This document shows, in pieces, positions 35,864 to 46,700 of a stretch of DNA of 64,000 bases. The position numbers and the translations under genes are program-made. Every line of letters starts with the position of its first letter. Positions within the stretch are counted from its first letter, which is position 1. This DNA comes from CAVPCY01 sp963770765 (lineage in GTDB: Bacteria > Actinomycetota > Coriobacteriia > Anaerosomatales > PHET01). The stretch lies in the NCBI GenBank assembly GCA_963770765.1, contig CAVYQS010000017.1, forward strand, positions 42,910 through 106,909, given 5' to 3'. The notes beneath the pieces were generated by a model. That model worked only from the letters and a program-made list of their open reading frames with translations, had not been told where the DNA came from and did no database searches.

Positions 35864-36469
35864 CTACGCCCCCCATCGCTTGAAGAGGTCGTGCTCGACG
35901 CCCAGGACATCCAGTACCTTGCCCGCGACGAAGGAGACCAGGTCGTCGACGGTCTCCGGCCTGTGGTAGAACCCCGGGCTCGCCGGAACCACGATCGCGC
36001 CCGCCTCGGCTAATGCGGTGAGATTGCGCAGATGGATCAGAGAGAACGGCGTCTCGCGAGGAACCACGACCAACGGCCTGCGCTCCTTGAGCGCCACGTC
36101 CGCGGCGCGCTCCGGCAGATCCGCCGCCAGCCCCGAAGCGACGCTTGCGCAAAAACCCATCGACGCAGGTGCGACGATGACGGCGTCAAGGGGATGCGAG
36201 CCCGACGCGATGGGATCGAACAGGTCCGACGCGTACGCGACGCGCAGGCCCTGGGCGCTGGGGAGTTCGAGGAAGGTCGCAAGCGAGACCGCGGCCGCCT
36301 CGGCGTTGCCGAGCGGCAGTTCGAAGCCGAGCTCGAACGCACAGACTTCGCGACCGGCGTCGGTCGCGACGAAGACGATCTCGTGACCGAGAGACACGAG
36401 CTGTTCGGCCAGGCGCATTCCGTACACGCTTCCGGATGCTCCGGTCATGACAAGTGCGATGCGCGCCAT
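35864..36469 (-). CDS. ubiX: Flavin prenyltransferase UbiX-type
   Basis: 201 aa. MARIALVMTGASGSVYGMRL binds FMN; VIVAPASMGFCASVASG and VVVPRETPFSLIHLRNL are the family signatures. Makes prenylated FMN, the cofactor of the UbiD decarboxylase encoded two genes upstream. Probably part of futalosine-type menaquinone synthesis. Confidence 0.93.
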   Translation of the reverse strand: MARIALVMTGASGSVYGMRLAEQLVSLGHEIVFVATDAGREVCAFELGFELPLGNAEAAAVSLATFLELPSAQGLRVAYASDLFDPIASGSHPLDAVIVAPASMGFCASVASGLAADLPERAADVALKERRPLVVVPRETPFSLIHLRNLTALAEAGAIVVPASPGFYHRPETVDDLVSFVAGKVLDVLGVEHDLFKRWGA

Positions 36470-36480
36470 GGGCCCCTCCC

Positions 36481-37395
36481 CTAGCCGACCAGCAGATCGG
36501 CGACTGCTCCGACGCCCACGACGACGGCGATGACTCCGTTTACCGTGAAGAACGCCGCGTTGACCTTCGACAGGTCACGCGCGCTCACGATCACATTCTC
36601 GTACAGCAGCAGCGCGGCAGCCACCGCGACACCGACGAACCACATCTTCCCGGCACCGGCGAGATACCCTCCCGCGGCGAGCAACACAACGGTGAGTACA
36701 TGATCGACCCGCGTCTGCACCAGTGCGGGACCCACCCCGTAGTCAGCCGGCATCGAGTGTACCCCGTCTCGGAGATCGCACTCGACGTCTTGTGTCGCGT
36801 AGATTATGTCGAAGCCGGCCGTCCACAGCATCACCGCGGCGCCCATCAGCCACGGTGCCGGGTCGGCGACCGAACCACCCACACCCACCCATCCCCCCAG
36901 CGGAGCCAATCCGAGGCACAGACCCAGCCAGTAGTGGCACAGCGGGGTGAAGCGCTTGGTGTACGGATAGATGACGAAGGCAGCCAGAGGAATCGGCCAC
37001 AGCCACCGCGTGATCGGCGCGAGCTGCCACACTCCGAACAGATAGACCGCCAGCATCACAGCCGAGAAGACCCATAGCTCCGTGGCTTTCACCTGCCCTG
37101 CCGGAATGGCCCGGCCGGCCGTGCGGGGATTGCGGGCGTCGATCTCCTTGTCGACGGCGCGGTTCACCACGAACGCGAAGGCGCGCGCGCCGATCATCAC
37201 CATGGTGATCCAGAACAACGACTGCCACGTGGGCCACCCCTCGGCGGTGACCCACCGGGAGTACTCCTCCGCGCCGGCTGCGACTGCCGCCGCTCCGTAC
37301 AGAGCGCCGATGTATGCGTAGGGCAACGCGAAGATCGAGTGTTCGAACTTGACCAGCTCGAGAAAGACCTTGGTCTTCTCGGCGAACCTACTCAA
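36481..37395 (-). CDS. UbiA-family prenyltransferase (menaquinone pathway)
   Basis: 304 aa from the TTG at 37395 (AGGAG 8 nt upstream), overlapping the ubiD-like stop by 8 nt. Eight or nine membrane helices; the first Asp-rich motif is NRAVDKEID and the second YATQDVECD, both needed for Mg-diphosphate binding. With ubiD and ubiX next door it probably prenylates the naphthoate precursor (MqnP role) for menaquinone. Confidence 0.9.
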   Translation of the reverse strand: MSRFAEKTKVFLELVKFEHSIFALPYAYIGALYGAAAVAAGAEEYSRWVTAEGWPTWQSLFWITMVMIGARAFAFVVNRAVDKEIDARNPRTAGRAIPAGQVKATELWVFSAVMLAVYLFGVWQLAPITRWLWPIPLAAFVIYPYTKRFTPLCHYWLGLCLGLAPLGGWVGVGGSVADPAPWLMGAAVMLWTAGFDIIYATQDVECDLRDGVHSMPADYGVGPALVQTRVDHVLTVVLLAAGGYLAGAGKMWFVGVAVAAALLLYENVIVSARDLSKVNAAFFTVNGVIAVVVGVGAVADLLVG

Positions 37396-38881
37396 GCCCG
37401 AGCTCCTGCCACATGGCATCCACTCGCGCCTTGACGCCGGCGTCCATCTCAAGGGCCTCGGGCCACTCACGTTCGTGCCCCTCGTTGGCGATGGGTCGGG
37501 TGGCGTCTATGCCCATCTTGAAGCCGAAGCTCTCCGTGTTGCTCGAATGGTCCAGGCGATCGAGCGGGCCCTTGCTGATGAGGATGTCGCGGCTCGGGTC
37601 GACGTTGTTGAAGCAGCGCCACGCGACCTGGCTGTAGTCGTGGCAATCGACATCCTCGTCAACCACGATCACGTACTTCGTGAACATCATCTGCCCCATG
37701 GACCACGCGAAGTTCATGACTCGGAACGCCTGCCCGGCGAACTCCTTCTTGATCTGGAAGATCGCGCAGTTGTGGAAGACGCCTTCGAGCGGGAGGTCGT
37801 AGTCGACGACCTCGGGCATCATCGCCTTGATCACCGGCAAGAATATCCTCTCGGTGGCCTTCGCCATGTAGCAGTCCTCCATGGGCGGCCTCCCCACGAT
37901 CGTCGTGGGGTAGATCGCATCGCGACGCATGGTGATCGCCTCGACGTGGAAGACCGGGAAGTAGTCGGCGAGCGAGTAGTAGCCCGTGTGGTCGCCGAAC
38001 GGTCCCTCCCACCGGGACTCCTCGAGATCACACCAGCCCTCCAACACGATCTCGGCGTGCGCGGGCACCATGAGATCGTTGGTCAGGCACTTGACGACCT
38101 CGACCGGCTCACCGCGCAGGATGCCGGCGAACAGGTACTCGTCGATCATGGGCGGCACCGGGGCGGTCGCCGAGAAGGTCGTCACCGGGTCGCCCCCGAG
38201 CGCGACTGACACCGGAACCCGGGAGACTCCCGCGTCCTTCCAGGCCCGCAGGTTCTTGGCGCCGTCATGGTGCTGGTGAATGTGCAGACCGGTGCTGTTC
38301 CTGTCGAAGACCTGGAGGCGGTACATGCCGACGTTGAGCTTGCCCTTGGGGTTGTTGGTCACCACGAGCGGCAACGTGATGAAGGGACCGCCGTCCTCCG
38401 GCCACGTCGTCAGCACCGGAAGCCTGGTGAGGTCGACGTCGTCGCCACGGATCACCACCTGCTGTACGGGTGCCTTGCTCCCCTTGATCTCCTTGGCGCC
38501 GGCGGTGGCGAGGTCCTTGAGCCCCACGAGCACGTCGAGCTTGCCCTTCATGCTCGCAGGCATGTCGAGGGGCAGCATATCCATGAGCTGCCCGGCCTTG
38601 GCGTCGAGGTCGCGCCACGTGCCGGTTTCCGCATCAACCCCGAGAGCCCACGCCATCCTGTCGTAGCTACCCATGAGGTTGATCGCCACCGGCATCGCAT
38701 ACGGGTCGCCTGACTCGCGATCGACCGGGTTCTCGAACAGCAGCCCCGGACCCACCCGCTTGCTCACACGATCGGTGATCTCGCCGATCTCCAGATTCGG
38801 ATCCACCGGGGCCGCCACACGAACAAGCTGGCCCTTCTGCTCGATGAGCGCCAGATACTCACGAAGGTCCTTGATGGCCAC
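37388..38881 (-). CDS. UbiD-family decarboxylase (menaquinone biosynthesis)
   Basis: 497 aa. ATG at 38881 (MAIKDLREYLALIEQKGQL). Conserved prFMN-binding and catalytic stretches include VIRGDDVDLTRLPV, MYRLQVFDRNSTGLHIH and EGPFGDHTGYYS, holding the Glu-Arg-Glu region. Uses prenylated FMN from UbiX to remove the ring carboxylate. Order ubiD-ubiA-ubiX with overlaps indicates an operon for the late steps of (futalosine-type) menaquinone synthesis. Confidence 0.92.
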   Translation of the reverse strand: MAIKDLREYLALIEQKGQLVRVAAPVDPNLEIGEITDRVSKRVGPGLLFENPVDRESGDPYAMPVAINLMGSYDRMAWALGVDAETGTWRDLDAKAGQLMDMLPLDMPASMKGKLDVLVGLKDLATAGAKEIKGSKAPVQQVVIRGDDVDLTRLPVLTTWPEDGGPFITLPLVVTNNPKGKLNVGMYRLQVFDRNSTGLHIHQHHDGAKNLRAWKDAGVSRVPVSVALGGDPVTTFSATAPVPPMIDEYLFAGILRGEPVEVVKCLTNDLMVPAHAEIVLEGWCDLEESRWEGPFGDHTGYYSLADYFPVFHVEAITMRRDAIYPTTIVGRPPMEDCYMAKATERIFLPVIKAMMPEVVDYDLPLEGVFHNCAIFQIKKEFAGQAFRVMNFAWSMGQMMFTKYVIVVDEDVDCHDYSQVAWRCFNNVDPSRDILISKGPLDRLDHSSNTESFGFKMGIDATRPIANEGHEREWPEALEMDAGVKARVDAMWQELGLE

Positions 38882-38887
38882 TGAGCG

Positions 38888-40567
38888 TCACTCCTGAGTC
38901 GTCGATTCTCGGACCTTGGGATGATACCGCCCCACCACGAAGGTGACGAGCGGCGTGATGAGCGCGACCAACCCCACGGCAGTGGCCTGAACCAGATCGA
39001 GGTCGTACTTGAACGCCCACATCAGATCGGGCAGGCGCCACACCGGGTCGATTCCCCACCACCAGATGAACCAAGAGACCTGCAACCCCAGAGTGGCCAG
39101 GATCACGAGCGCCGTGGCGGGGCCCAGGCTCAGCCACCCGGACAGGTATCGACCAGCGGGCGGCTTCGGCAGCCGACGCAGCAACGGGTAGACCGCAGCT
39201 GCCGTCGCGGCTGCAAGCAGCAGGGCGACCGACGCCTCGATCATGCGCTGATTCATCCAGGGCCCGATCAGGTCCTCGGAATTGAACGACGACAGCGACC
39301 AGCGATTCCCCTGCACCACGAAGAACAGCACGTTGTAGACCGCGTAGTAGACCGCGGTTCCCACGAGCACGGCCGCGAACGCCTGCCGGGATGCGACAGC
39401 GACAAGAATGATGGCCAAGAGCGAGAGCGTCAGGCCTACTGCCGCGAACGGGATCCGCTCGGACCTGTCGCGGGCAAGCCGCTCGTCTTCGAGACCCTGA
39501 GCCCACGCCTTCGTCGCCTCGGCACCGACTCCCTGCGGCGGGGCCGGCGAGGCGGCTGTGATGCCCACCACGTCCGCGTACGCACGCCAGAACGCATCGG
39601 CCTGCGCGTACACTGGCCACTGCTGATCGCCCGGGCCCACCACGTCGGTCAGGGGCAGCCCCGCCGAGTGACTCGGAGCGGGGGCGCCGAGGAGCACCGA
39701 TACCGTCGGTGCCACGTCTCCAAGCTCGCCGGTGCCCGAGCCCAGGCGAATGCCGGGGCCGGCGAAGACACCCGGAACGCTCGTCACAACGGACTCCCAG
39801 CCTCCGTGTCCACCTGAGTCGATGTGGCCGTGGTCGGCAACGATGGCGAACACCGTCTCACCGTCCTGGAGTCCGTTCACCAGCCTACTGAGGTCTTGGT
39901 CGACCCGCGCCACGACCTGCGCGTACTCGTCGGAAGCTCCGCCCGCGCTGTGCCCCGCTTCATCGATGTCCGGCAAGTGGACCACGAGGAGTCGCGGGTC
40001 ATGCTGCCGCGTGAGCTTCAGGGCTTGATCGACGTAGGTGCCGCTCAGGTACTCGGTGTCCCACTCGCGCAGATAGGAGGCCGCGACCTTGGAATCCACG
40101 CCATAGAGTCCCGAGAAGTCGCTCGGCCCGACGAAGACCGTCCGAACGCCGCCGGCGGAAACGGTGTCGAACAGTGTCTCGACGGGAGACTCGCCTTCGT
40201 GCCAGTTCGTCACCACACCGCTCACGTAGGGCGGAGCGCCCGACACGATGGTGGTCCAGTTCGGATAGCTGAGTGACGGCTGTGGCGCAACGAGCTCGAG
40301 GTCGGCACCGTAGCCGCGCAGATGGTTGAGCGTTCCCATCTCTCGGGAGCTGTCCAGCCGCAAGCCGTCGATGATGACGAGCACCGTCCGTGAAGCCACA
40401 GCACTGCCGGCTTCGCTCGGCTCGAGGTCGACGGAAGCGTAGGGCGACCGATAGTCGACCACCGCGTCCCAAGACCGCCCGGCCAGCAGGTACGCGCCGA
40501 CACCAAGCGCAGCACACACCACGATGAGCGCGACGAGCCTCAGCCAACCAAGCACCGTCCTGGTCAT
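38888..40567 (-). CDS. Membrane-bound alkaline phosphatase-superfamily phosphodiesterase
   Basis: 559 aa. N-terminal TM (about 10-30), then a nucleotide pyrophosphatase/sulfatase-like domain: TVLVIIDGLRLDS (metal Asp), SYPNWTTIVSGAPP (Thr/Ser nucleophile region), VVHLPDIDEAGHSAG and IVADHGHIDSGGHGG (metal His and Asp). The last 190 residues form about five membrane helices. Extracytoplasmic hydrolase of a phosphate diester or similar lipid-linked head group; substrate unknown. Overlaps the HAD gene by 4 nt. Confidence 0.85.
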   Translation of the reverse strand: MTRTVLGWLRLVALIVVCAALGVGAYLLAGRSWDAVVDYRSPYASVDLEPSEAGSAVASRTVLVIIDGLRLDSSREMGTLNHLRGYGADLELVAPQPSLSYPNWTTIVSGAPPYVSGVVTNWHEGESPVETLFDTVSAGGVRTVFVGPSDFSGLYGVDSKVAASYLREWDTEYLSGTYVDQALKLTRQHDPRLLVVHLPDIDEAGHSAGGASDEYAQVVARVDQDLSRLVNGLQDGETVFAIVADHGHIDSGGHGGWESVVTSVPGVFAGPGIRLGSGTGELGDVAPTVSVLLGAPAPSHSAGLPLTDVVGPGDQQWPVYAQADAFWRAYADVVGITAASPAPPQGVGAEATKAWAQGLEDERLARDRSERIPFAAVGLTLSLLAIILVAVASRQAFAAVLVGTAVYYAVYNVLFFVVQGNRWSLSSFNSEDLIGPWMNQRMIEASVALLLAAATAAAVYPLLRRLPKPPAGRYLSGWLSLGPATALVILATLGLQVSWFIWWWGIDPVWRLPDLMWAFKYDLDLVQATAVGLVALITPLVTFVVGRYHPKVRESTTQE

Positions 40568-41280
40568 GCCGCACCCTCTTCATCGAGAAGGAGGACCTCG
40601 TCCAATTCCGCGAAGGTCCGAATGAAGCGGACGTACCCCGGATGCTCGCCACAGTGCCGATCGATCAGCACCGGGGTCATGCCCACGGCCTGAGCTCCGA
40701 TGACATCGGCGTACATGTGGTCGCCCACGTGGGCCGCCTCGTGCGGCTGGACTCCGAGACGCTCGCAGGCCAGCTCGAAGATCCTCGGATCGGGCTTGTG
40801 AAGCCCGACGTCGGCCGAGGAGACCACCGTATCGATGAGATCGCACAACCCGAGGCCCCTGATGATCTTCTGCAACCTGCGGTCCCAGTTCGAGATCAGA
40901 CCGATGCGCATGCCGCGATCGGCCAAGCCCTCGAGAGCCGGGATGACGTCGTCGTAGACGGCCCATCGTCCCGGGTCGCCGAACTCGTCGTAGACACGCC
41001 GTGCGATCATCTCCGCGTCAGCGTCGATACTCAGCTTGCGGCACAGAAGCGAGTACATGCCGACCCACACCGCCGATGTCTCGTCCTCGCTCCTCCAGAA
41101 CGTGTCGTCTTCTCGGTAGCGATCCTCGTAGTACGCGTCGACGAGCGGCATGAAGGCGTCGATGGCGCTGAGGTCTCTGACGTGTCCCGCATCCGCCAAG
41201 ACCTCTCGCACGACCACCGAGACACCCGGGTGCGGCCGAAGCATGGTATTGCCCACGTCGAAGAAGACGGCCCTCATCAT
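40564..41280 (-). CDS. HAD-superfamily hydrolase
   Basis: 238 aa. Motif I FFDVGNTML has the nucleophile Asp but Asn where most HADs have the second Asp (DxGN), seen in some HDHD3-like members. Motif II LISNWD, lysine in GLHKPDPRIF, motif IV HVGDHMYADVIGA. Substrate unknown. In operon with the phosphodiesterase. Confidence 0.85.
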   Translation of the reverse strand: MMRAVFFDVGNTMLRPHPGVSVVVREVLADAGHVRDLSAIDAFMPLVDAYYEDRYREDDTFWRSEDETSAVWVGMYSLLCRKLSIDADAEMIARRVYDEFGDPGRWAVYDDVIPALEGLADRGMRIGLISNWDRRLQKIIRGLGLCDLIDTVVSSADVGLHKPDPRIFELACERLGVQPHEAAHVGDHMYADVIGAQAVGMTPVLIDRHCGEHPGYVRFIRTFAELDEVLLLDEEGAA

Positions 41281-41286
41281 GGGGTG

Positions 41287-41857
41287 CTACCCAAGCCAGT
41301 CGACGACATCGGTGTTCTTCTCAGGCAAGTGCTCGGACCCGCCCCGGGGGTATCCCGCTACGATCAGCGAGAGGAAGTCGCGGTCGTCGGCCACGTTCAG
41401 TGCGATCTTGAGGTCGTCACGCACCCAGCGTGAGAACGTGACCACGCAGGCGGCCAGCCCCTCGGCGGTCGCCGCCAGCAGCAGGTTCTCCAGCGCCGCG
41501 CCCATCGACATCAGCGCCTCATCCCGGTCGAACTCGGTTTCCGAACGCGCCATCGACACCCCGATGACGACCGGCGCGTCACCCAGCGTCGAGTACCACC
41601 GCGCAATCGCCTCGTAGTGCTCCGGACCGATCGTATCGAGGTACTCGGTGAGATGGACGGTGGTCTGCGCCATGATCTCGCCGACCTCGGCGCGCACCTC
41701 GCCCGTCGCAACGTGGAAACCTCCACGGCTGCGTGTTCTTGGCCGACGGTGCGACCGCGGCGGCGTGAACGAGGCGCTCGAGCACGTCACGACCGACCTC
41801 ACGGCTCTCGTAGTCGCGCACGGAATGCCGTTTCTCGATGACGTCCCAGAACTCCAT
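41287..41857 (-). CDS. Nitroreductase-family flavoprotein (frameshifted in this sequence)
   Basis: About 189 aa after removing one base at 41717-41719 (an AAA run). ATG at 41857 with AGGAGG upstream. MEFWDVIEKRHSVRDYESRE and AAAVAPSAKNTQPWRF are the FMN-binding start; after repair it continues HVATGEVRAEVGEI; then MGAALENLLLAATAEGLAACVV is the dimer/active-site helix. NAD(P)H-dependent reductase of unknown substrate. Confidence 0.85.
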
Positions 41858-41870
41858 AACCGCGTTCCTC

Positions 41871-42959
41871 CTAGCGCATGGCCAGCACTCGTTCGCACAC
41901 ACGCTGCGCCGCCTCGGCTGAGGCGAGCTCGCGAGCCTGCCCACGCAACTGCTCGAGCCGGCGCCGATGCACCGACAGAAACCTGACCTTGCTCAGCAGG
42001 TCATCGTCGTCTCGAACTCGAAGCGCGGCGCCTGTGTTCACAAGGAAGTCCACGTTGTATATCTCCGCATCTGCCTCAGAATAATAGATGAGGCAGGGCT
42101 TTCCAGCCGCGAGGGCCTGAGCAAGGCTCCTGCTCGCCGGACGAACGATGACGATGTCGGCACCGGCGATAGCCCCCGCGACCTCGTCAGAGGCCCTCAG
42201 CGTCAGTCCCCAGCGGTTCCGTTTCACGGCGTCACAGAGGCGCCGATCCGCGCGTTCGGCGCCGCTTGACACGATGTCGACCGACACGCCCGCAGCGCCG
42301 AGCGCGTCCAGCACCGTGCATGGATCCGCCGGCGCCGCGTCGGCCGAGAGCACCACACGGAACCGCTCGCCGGGGCTCGAGACACTGACCGTCGGCAGCG
42401 CAAGCGGCGCGATCACGCCGGCGACGAGCACACGGTCCCACGCAGCCCCTTGGACGACCAGGTCCTCCCGCATCTCCTTGGTCGACACGACGTGAAGGTC
42501 CGTTGACGGGTGGACCCATGCCCCGCGAAGGTCGAAACCGGTATGGACGGTGACCGTTCGGGTGATCGACGGAGAGAACTCCGCCGCGATCGCACCCACG
42601 AACGACGACACCGACACGATGACGTCCGGTCGCCCCTCAGTCACGGATGCCGCGAATCGCGCACCCCCGCCTTCCATGAGTTCACGCAGCACCGAGCTCT
42701 CAGGTGAAGCCTCCACGGCAGCCGTGAAGTCCCCGGCGATCGCCGGCGTGAATCCCTCGTTGTGCTCACCGGCGAAACGTCCCAGCACGCTTGAGGACGG
42801 GAGCCATGTGACGAACAGGTCGTTCGAAGCGACGCCCGAGCAAAGCTCCGGTCGTGCCCTGAACTGTCGCTCAAGCGCGCTGCCCACGGCGCCGGCAGAG
42901 CCGTCGAAAGAGTGCGTGAGAATCCAGACTCGTTCGCCGCGGGCACCGGGTGCCGGCAT
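41871..42959 (-). CDS. MGDG-synthase-like glycosyltransferase (GT28 type)
   Basis: 362 aa, ATG at 42959 overlapping the previous stop. N-terminal MGDG-synthase-like stretch (GSAGAVGSALERQF) and VSVSSFVGAIAAEF; C-terminal GT-B half with AGAIAGADIVIVRPASRSLAQALAAGKP. Processive diacylglycerol glycosyltransferases of this kind make glycolipids or lipoteichoic-acid anchors. Some conserved catalytic motifs are weak, so substrate and activity are uncertain. Confidence 0.7.
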   Translation of the reverse strand: MPAPGARGERVWILTHSFDGSAGAVGSALERQFRARPELCSGVASNDLFVTWLPSSSVLGRFAGEHNEGFTPAIAGDFTAAVEASPESSVLRELMEGGGARFAASVTEGRPDVIVSVSSFVGAIAAEFSPSITRTVTVHTGFDLRGAWVHPSTDLHVVSTKEMREDLVVQGAAWDRVLVAGVIAPLALPTVSVSSPGERFRVVLSADAAPADPCTVLDALGAAGVSVDIVSSGAERADRRLCDAVKRNRWGLTLRASDEVAGAIAGADIVIVRPASRSLAQALAAGKPCLIYYSEADAEIYNVDFLVNTGAALRVRDDDDLLSKVRFLSVHRRRLEQLRGQARELASAEAAQRVCERVLAMR

Positions 42960-43741
42960 CAGCGCCCGCCGGGGCGGTGCTTGATGAGCCGCACCAGAGT
43001 CCCGCCCAGCGGCGATGCATCGTATTCGACCCGGTCCATGAGGGCTCGCATGAACATGATGCCGCGTCCGTTCGGGGCGTACAGGTCGTCGCTGCCGGAG
43101 TGGGTGCCATCGAACCTCTGGCCGTTGTCCATGACCTCGAGGACGACGCGGTCCGGGTAGGCGATCACGTCGACCCTGACCCTCCCGTCACCGTCGGCGG
43201 GCAGCCCGTGGCGCACGGCGTTCGCGAGCGCCTCGCCAAGGGCCACCTTGATGTCGAACAAGGCGGAATCAGGGAATCCGAGCGGAGCGACGATCGAGCA
43301 CACCTGTTCACGTACGCCCGCCAGGCTGTTGACGTCGGCGTCCATCTCGATGCTTCGAACCCAGGAAGGGTCGCTGGGAATCTCCGGCAGCTCAAGCCCC
43401 TCGAGCGCGGCCGAGACCGTCCCCGACATCGCGATCGATGCCGCCACGGTCACGAGACCCGAGAGCTCCAAGATGCGCGCCACGTCTTTGGTCGCGCCTG
43501 CGAGCACGAGGCGACCCCCGACAGGCCTCAGGCGATGGTCGAGCCACACCAGGAGTCCGAGCGCGGAGCTGTCGGCGTAGGAGACGTCTGTGAGGTCGAG
43601 CACGACGTTGTCGCACCCCGATTCCAAGGCGGAATCAAGGCGCGTCCGAAGCTCGGGCACGATCGCCATGTCCACGTCACCGGACAGGCGGACCACGCAC
43701 GCACGCGGACCGAGTTGATGAGCGATCTCGAACGGTGCCAT
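42959..43741 (-). CDS. STAS-HATPase fusion: anti-sigma antagonist plus anti-sigma kinase
   Basis: 260 aa. Residues 1-105: STAS domain with VVLDLTDVSYADSSALGLL, including the phospho-acceptor serine pair. Residues 125-260: HATPase_c of RsbW/SpoIIAB type with GEALANAVRHG (N box) and the glycine-rich GRGIMFMRALMD. In most bacteria these are two separate proteins that bind in turn to the sigma factor. Located directly after the SpoIIE phosphatase (43745), which would dephosphorylate the serine. No sigma factor gene is visible nearby. Confidence 0.9.
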   Translation of the reverse strand: MAPFEIAHQLGPRACVVRLSGDVDMAIVPELRTRLDSALESGCDNVVLDLTDVSYADSSALGLLVWLDHRLRPVGGRLVLAGATKDVARILELSGLVTVAASIAMSGTVSAALEGLELPEIPSDPSWVRSIEMDADVNSLAGVREQVCSIVAPLGFPDSALFDIKVALGEALANAVRHGLPADGDGRVRVDVIAYPDRVVLEVMDNGQRFDGTHSGSDDLYAPNGRGIMFMRALMDRVEYDASPLGGTLVRLIKHRPGGR

Positions 43742-43744
43742 CCG

Positions 43745-46700
43745 CTACTTTCCGTGCCCTTCCGGCTTCTGCTCGTCGCGTCTCGTATCCCGCACATCGA
43801 GCGCGATGATGGCGATGTCGTCGCGCAGGTCGCCCTCCACGAACTCCCGCACCGCCGCCAGCAGCGCCTCGGCTACGTCTCCGCGAGTGGAGGCCAGTAC
43901 CTCACTGACCCGCTCTTCGCCGAAGAAGTTATTCCCTTGTCGAGCCTCTGTGACTCCGTCTGTGTACAGAAGTATCGTGTCGCCCGGCTCGACTCGCACC
44001 GTTTCCTGCTCGTACTCGGCGTCGGCCAACGCGCCGAGCAGCGGACCGGTGGCACCCAGTCGCTCGATCGATCCGTCGACGCGGCGGAGCAGGCCCGGCG
44101 GGTGTCCCCCGTTCGACCAGGTGAGCACGGCCGCGGCAGCGTCGTAGCGGCCCAGCCACACCGTCACGATCTCGCTGGGGTCACCCGCCTCTGTCGTCAT
44201 GCGGTTGACCTCGGTCGCGACATCAGCCGGGGACAGCCCTGCAGCGACGAGCGAGCGAACCGAGTACTTGATCATCGACGTCTTCGTCGCAGCGAGCACG
44301 CCCTTGCCGCACACGTCGGCGATCGCGAACCAGATGGCGTCGTCTCTAGCCCGGAAGACATCGTAGTAGTCACCCCCGATCTCATTGTCGCTGCCGGCGG
44401 GCTGATAGACGCTCTCGGCCGCGACCTCGGGGAAGTCGGGCAGTGCCTCGGGAAGGATCGACTTCTGAAGAACCGAGGCGACGTCGTGCTCGCGGCTGTA
44501 GAGCCGGGCGGTGTCGAGCGCCAGACTCGCCTGAGCGGCGAACGTCTGGAGCACCGACATGTCCTCATCTGAGAACGCACCCCTGTGTGCCGAGAAGACC
44601 ATGAGCACGCCGATCGAGCGCCCGCGCGCGAGCAGCGGCACGGCGAGCATGGAGCCGAGGTCGTTTCCGGCCGCCGCGCCGGCTATCCCGTCCATTCCCG
44701 TGTGCAAGTCGAGAACGGCCACGGGCTGACCGGTGGCGAACACACGGCCCGGCACGTCCTCACCGGAGCGGGCCTCGAGATGCAGAACGCTGGGAGGAAC
44801 GAGTCCTCGCGCCATCGCCGTGGTGAGCGACCCCTTGCGTGTGTCATAGGACAGCAGGGCGACGGCGTCCGCGGAGAGTATCTTCTGCACGACGTCCAGA
44901 ACGCGGTTGAGCACCACTTTGACCTGGAGAGATGAGCCCACCGCCTGGCTGATCCGGAAGATGGTCTCGAGGTTGGCCGCCCTCTTGAGCGCACGCTCGT
45001 AGAAGAAGGCGTTGTCGAGCGCGAGCGCGATCTCATCGGCGAGGGCCTGGGCTACCGATAGGGTGTCGGAAGGCGAGGTCTTTCCCGTCAAGGCGGCGAC
45101 CAGGATAGCGCCATGTTCGGTATCGAGTGCGATCGGCACCACCAACAGCTGCGTCGCATCGAACTCGTGCAACAGAGTATCGACCGCGCCATCTTCGCCC
45201 ACGGTGAGCGACATCGCCTCTCCGCCGCTCCGACTGAGGACCCGCAGACCCGCCGAGAGAAGCTCCACGTCGTGTGCACGTCCGGACTCCGGGGTCAGAC
45301 CGAGGACCCTGCGGTCCACGACCACGACTCCGGCGAGCGACGCCCCGAGCACGTCGCGCACGATCGCCTCGACCTTTCTGAGCGCGATCTCGAGCCCCTC
45401 CGGCCGCACCAGCTCCTCGGCAACCGCCTTGAGTGCTTCGGCGATTCGACGCGAGCGGCTCTCCTCCTCGAACAAGCGAGAGTTCCTCACCGCCAGCGCT
45501 GCCTGCGCCGAGAAGGTGAGCACCATCTCCCGTTCAGCGTCGCTGACCAAGGCGCCGCCATCGCGCAACACCACCACCACTCCCAGCGGGTCGTGCCCAG
45601 CCGTGAGCGGGGCGCCGAGCACGGCGCTGTGCGAACCAGCGAGTCCCGGCAACGCGGCGGCGATGACCTCGCTCGCGTCCTCGGTCTCCACCACGCCGTC
45701 GGTGTAGAGGGCCTCCGCGAGCCACTCACCACGCACGACGGGAACCGCGACCGCGTTCGCAAGGTCGAAGCCGCGGGTCTGCGCGGGAACCAGTGTGTCT
45801 CCGGTGGAATCGAGCAGGTAGATGGCCGAGGCGCCCGGCCCCACAAGGTGCCCCATCGCGGAGAGGATCCGGTCGAGCACCTGATCCAGTTGCGAGGCGC
45901 TGGTGAGCAACTGCGCCAGGTCGTGGAGCGCGTTGAGCCGGACAGCGACCGCGTTGAACGCCTGCGCGACCCGACCTATCTCGTCATCGCGGTCTGTGGG
46001 AAGCGGCTCGACGTACGACCCCGCTGCCGCGCTGCGCGCGGCGCGCTCGAGATCTCGCAAGGGACGGACGAGCCTCTGGGACATGATCCATGCCGCCAGG
46101 ATTCCGAATGCACCGCCCACGAGCAGAACCGCCACCGACGGGGTGACCGCCCTCAAGGTGTCCTGCACCGCGACTTCCGCAGGCTCGACGATCATGACCC
46201 GCCAGGTGACGCCCTCGACGCCTTGGATGTCGTTGTACTGACCCTCCATGCGCCTGCCGGACATCGCTGGAAGTGACACACTGCCGGAGCTCGGGTTCTG
46301 TGGGCGCCACAGAGCCGAAGGCAGATCGAGGGCCGGCTGCCGAGTCGCCGAACGGATGACGAGATCCCCCTCCAGAAGCGAGACGGCTCTATCGGGGGCC
46401 TCGTCGGCGACCGCGTCGAGGATCTCCGTGAGGAATCGCGTGTCGACACGCGCCAGCGTCACGACCGGACGCCCGCGGGCGGTCAGCGAGGTGCGTCCGA
46501 ACCACAGCTCGTACTCGTGCGCGGTGTCGTTGTTGACGCTGAAGAAGCCCGTGTGCCCGCCGCGTGCGACAGCGAAGGACAGAAGACCCGACACATCCCG
46601 CACGTCGGTGTTCGACGGCAATGCTGCGAGCACTTGCCCGTCGGTCTCCGCGATGTAGGCCTCTTCGAGCATCTCATCGGATTGGGCGAGGATTCGCTCT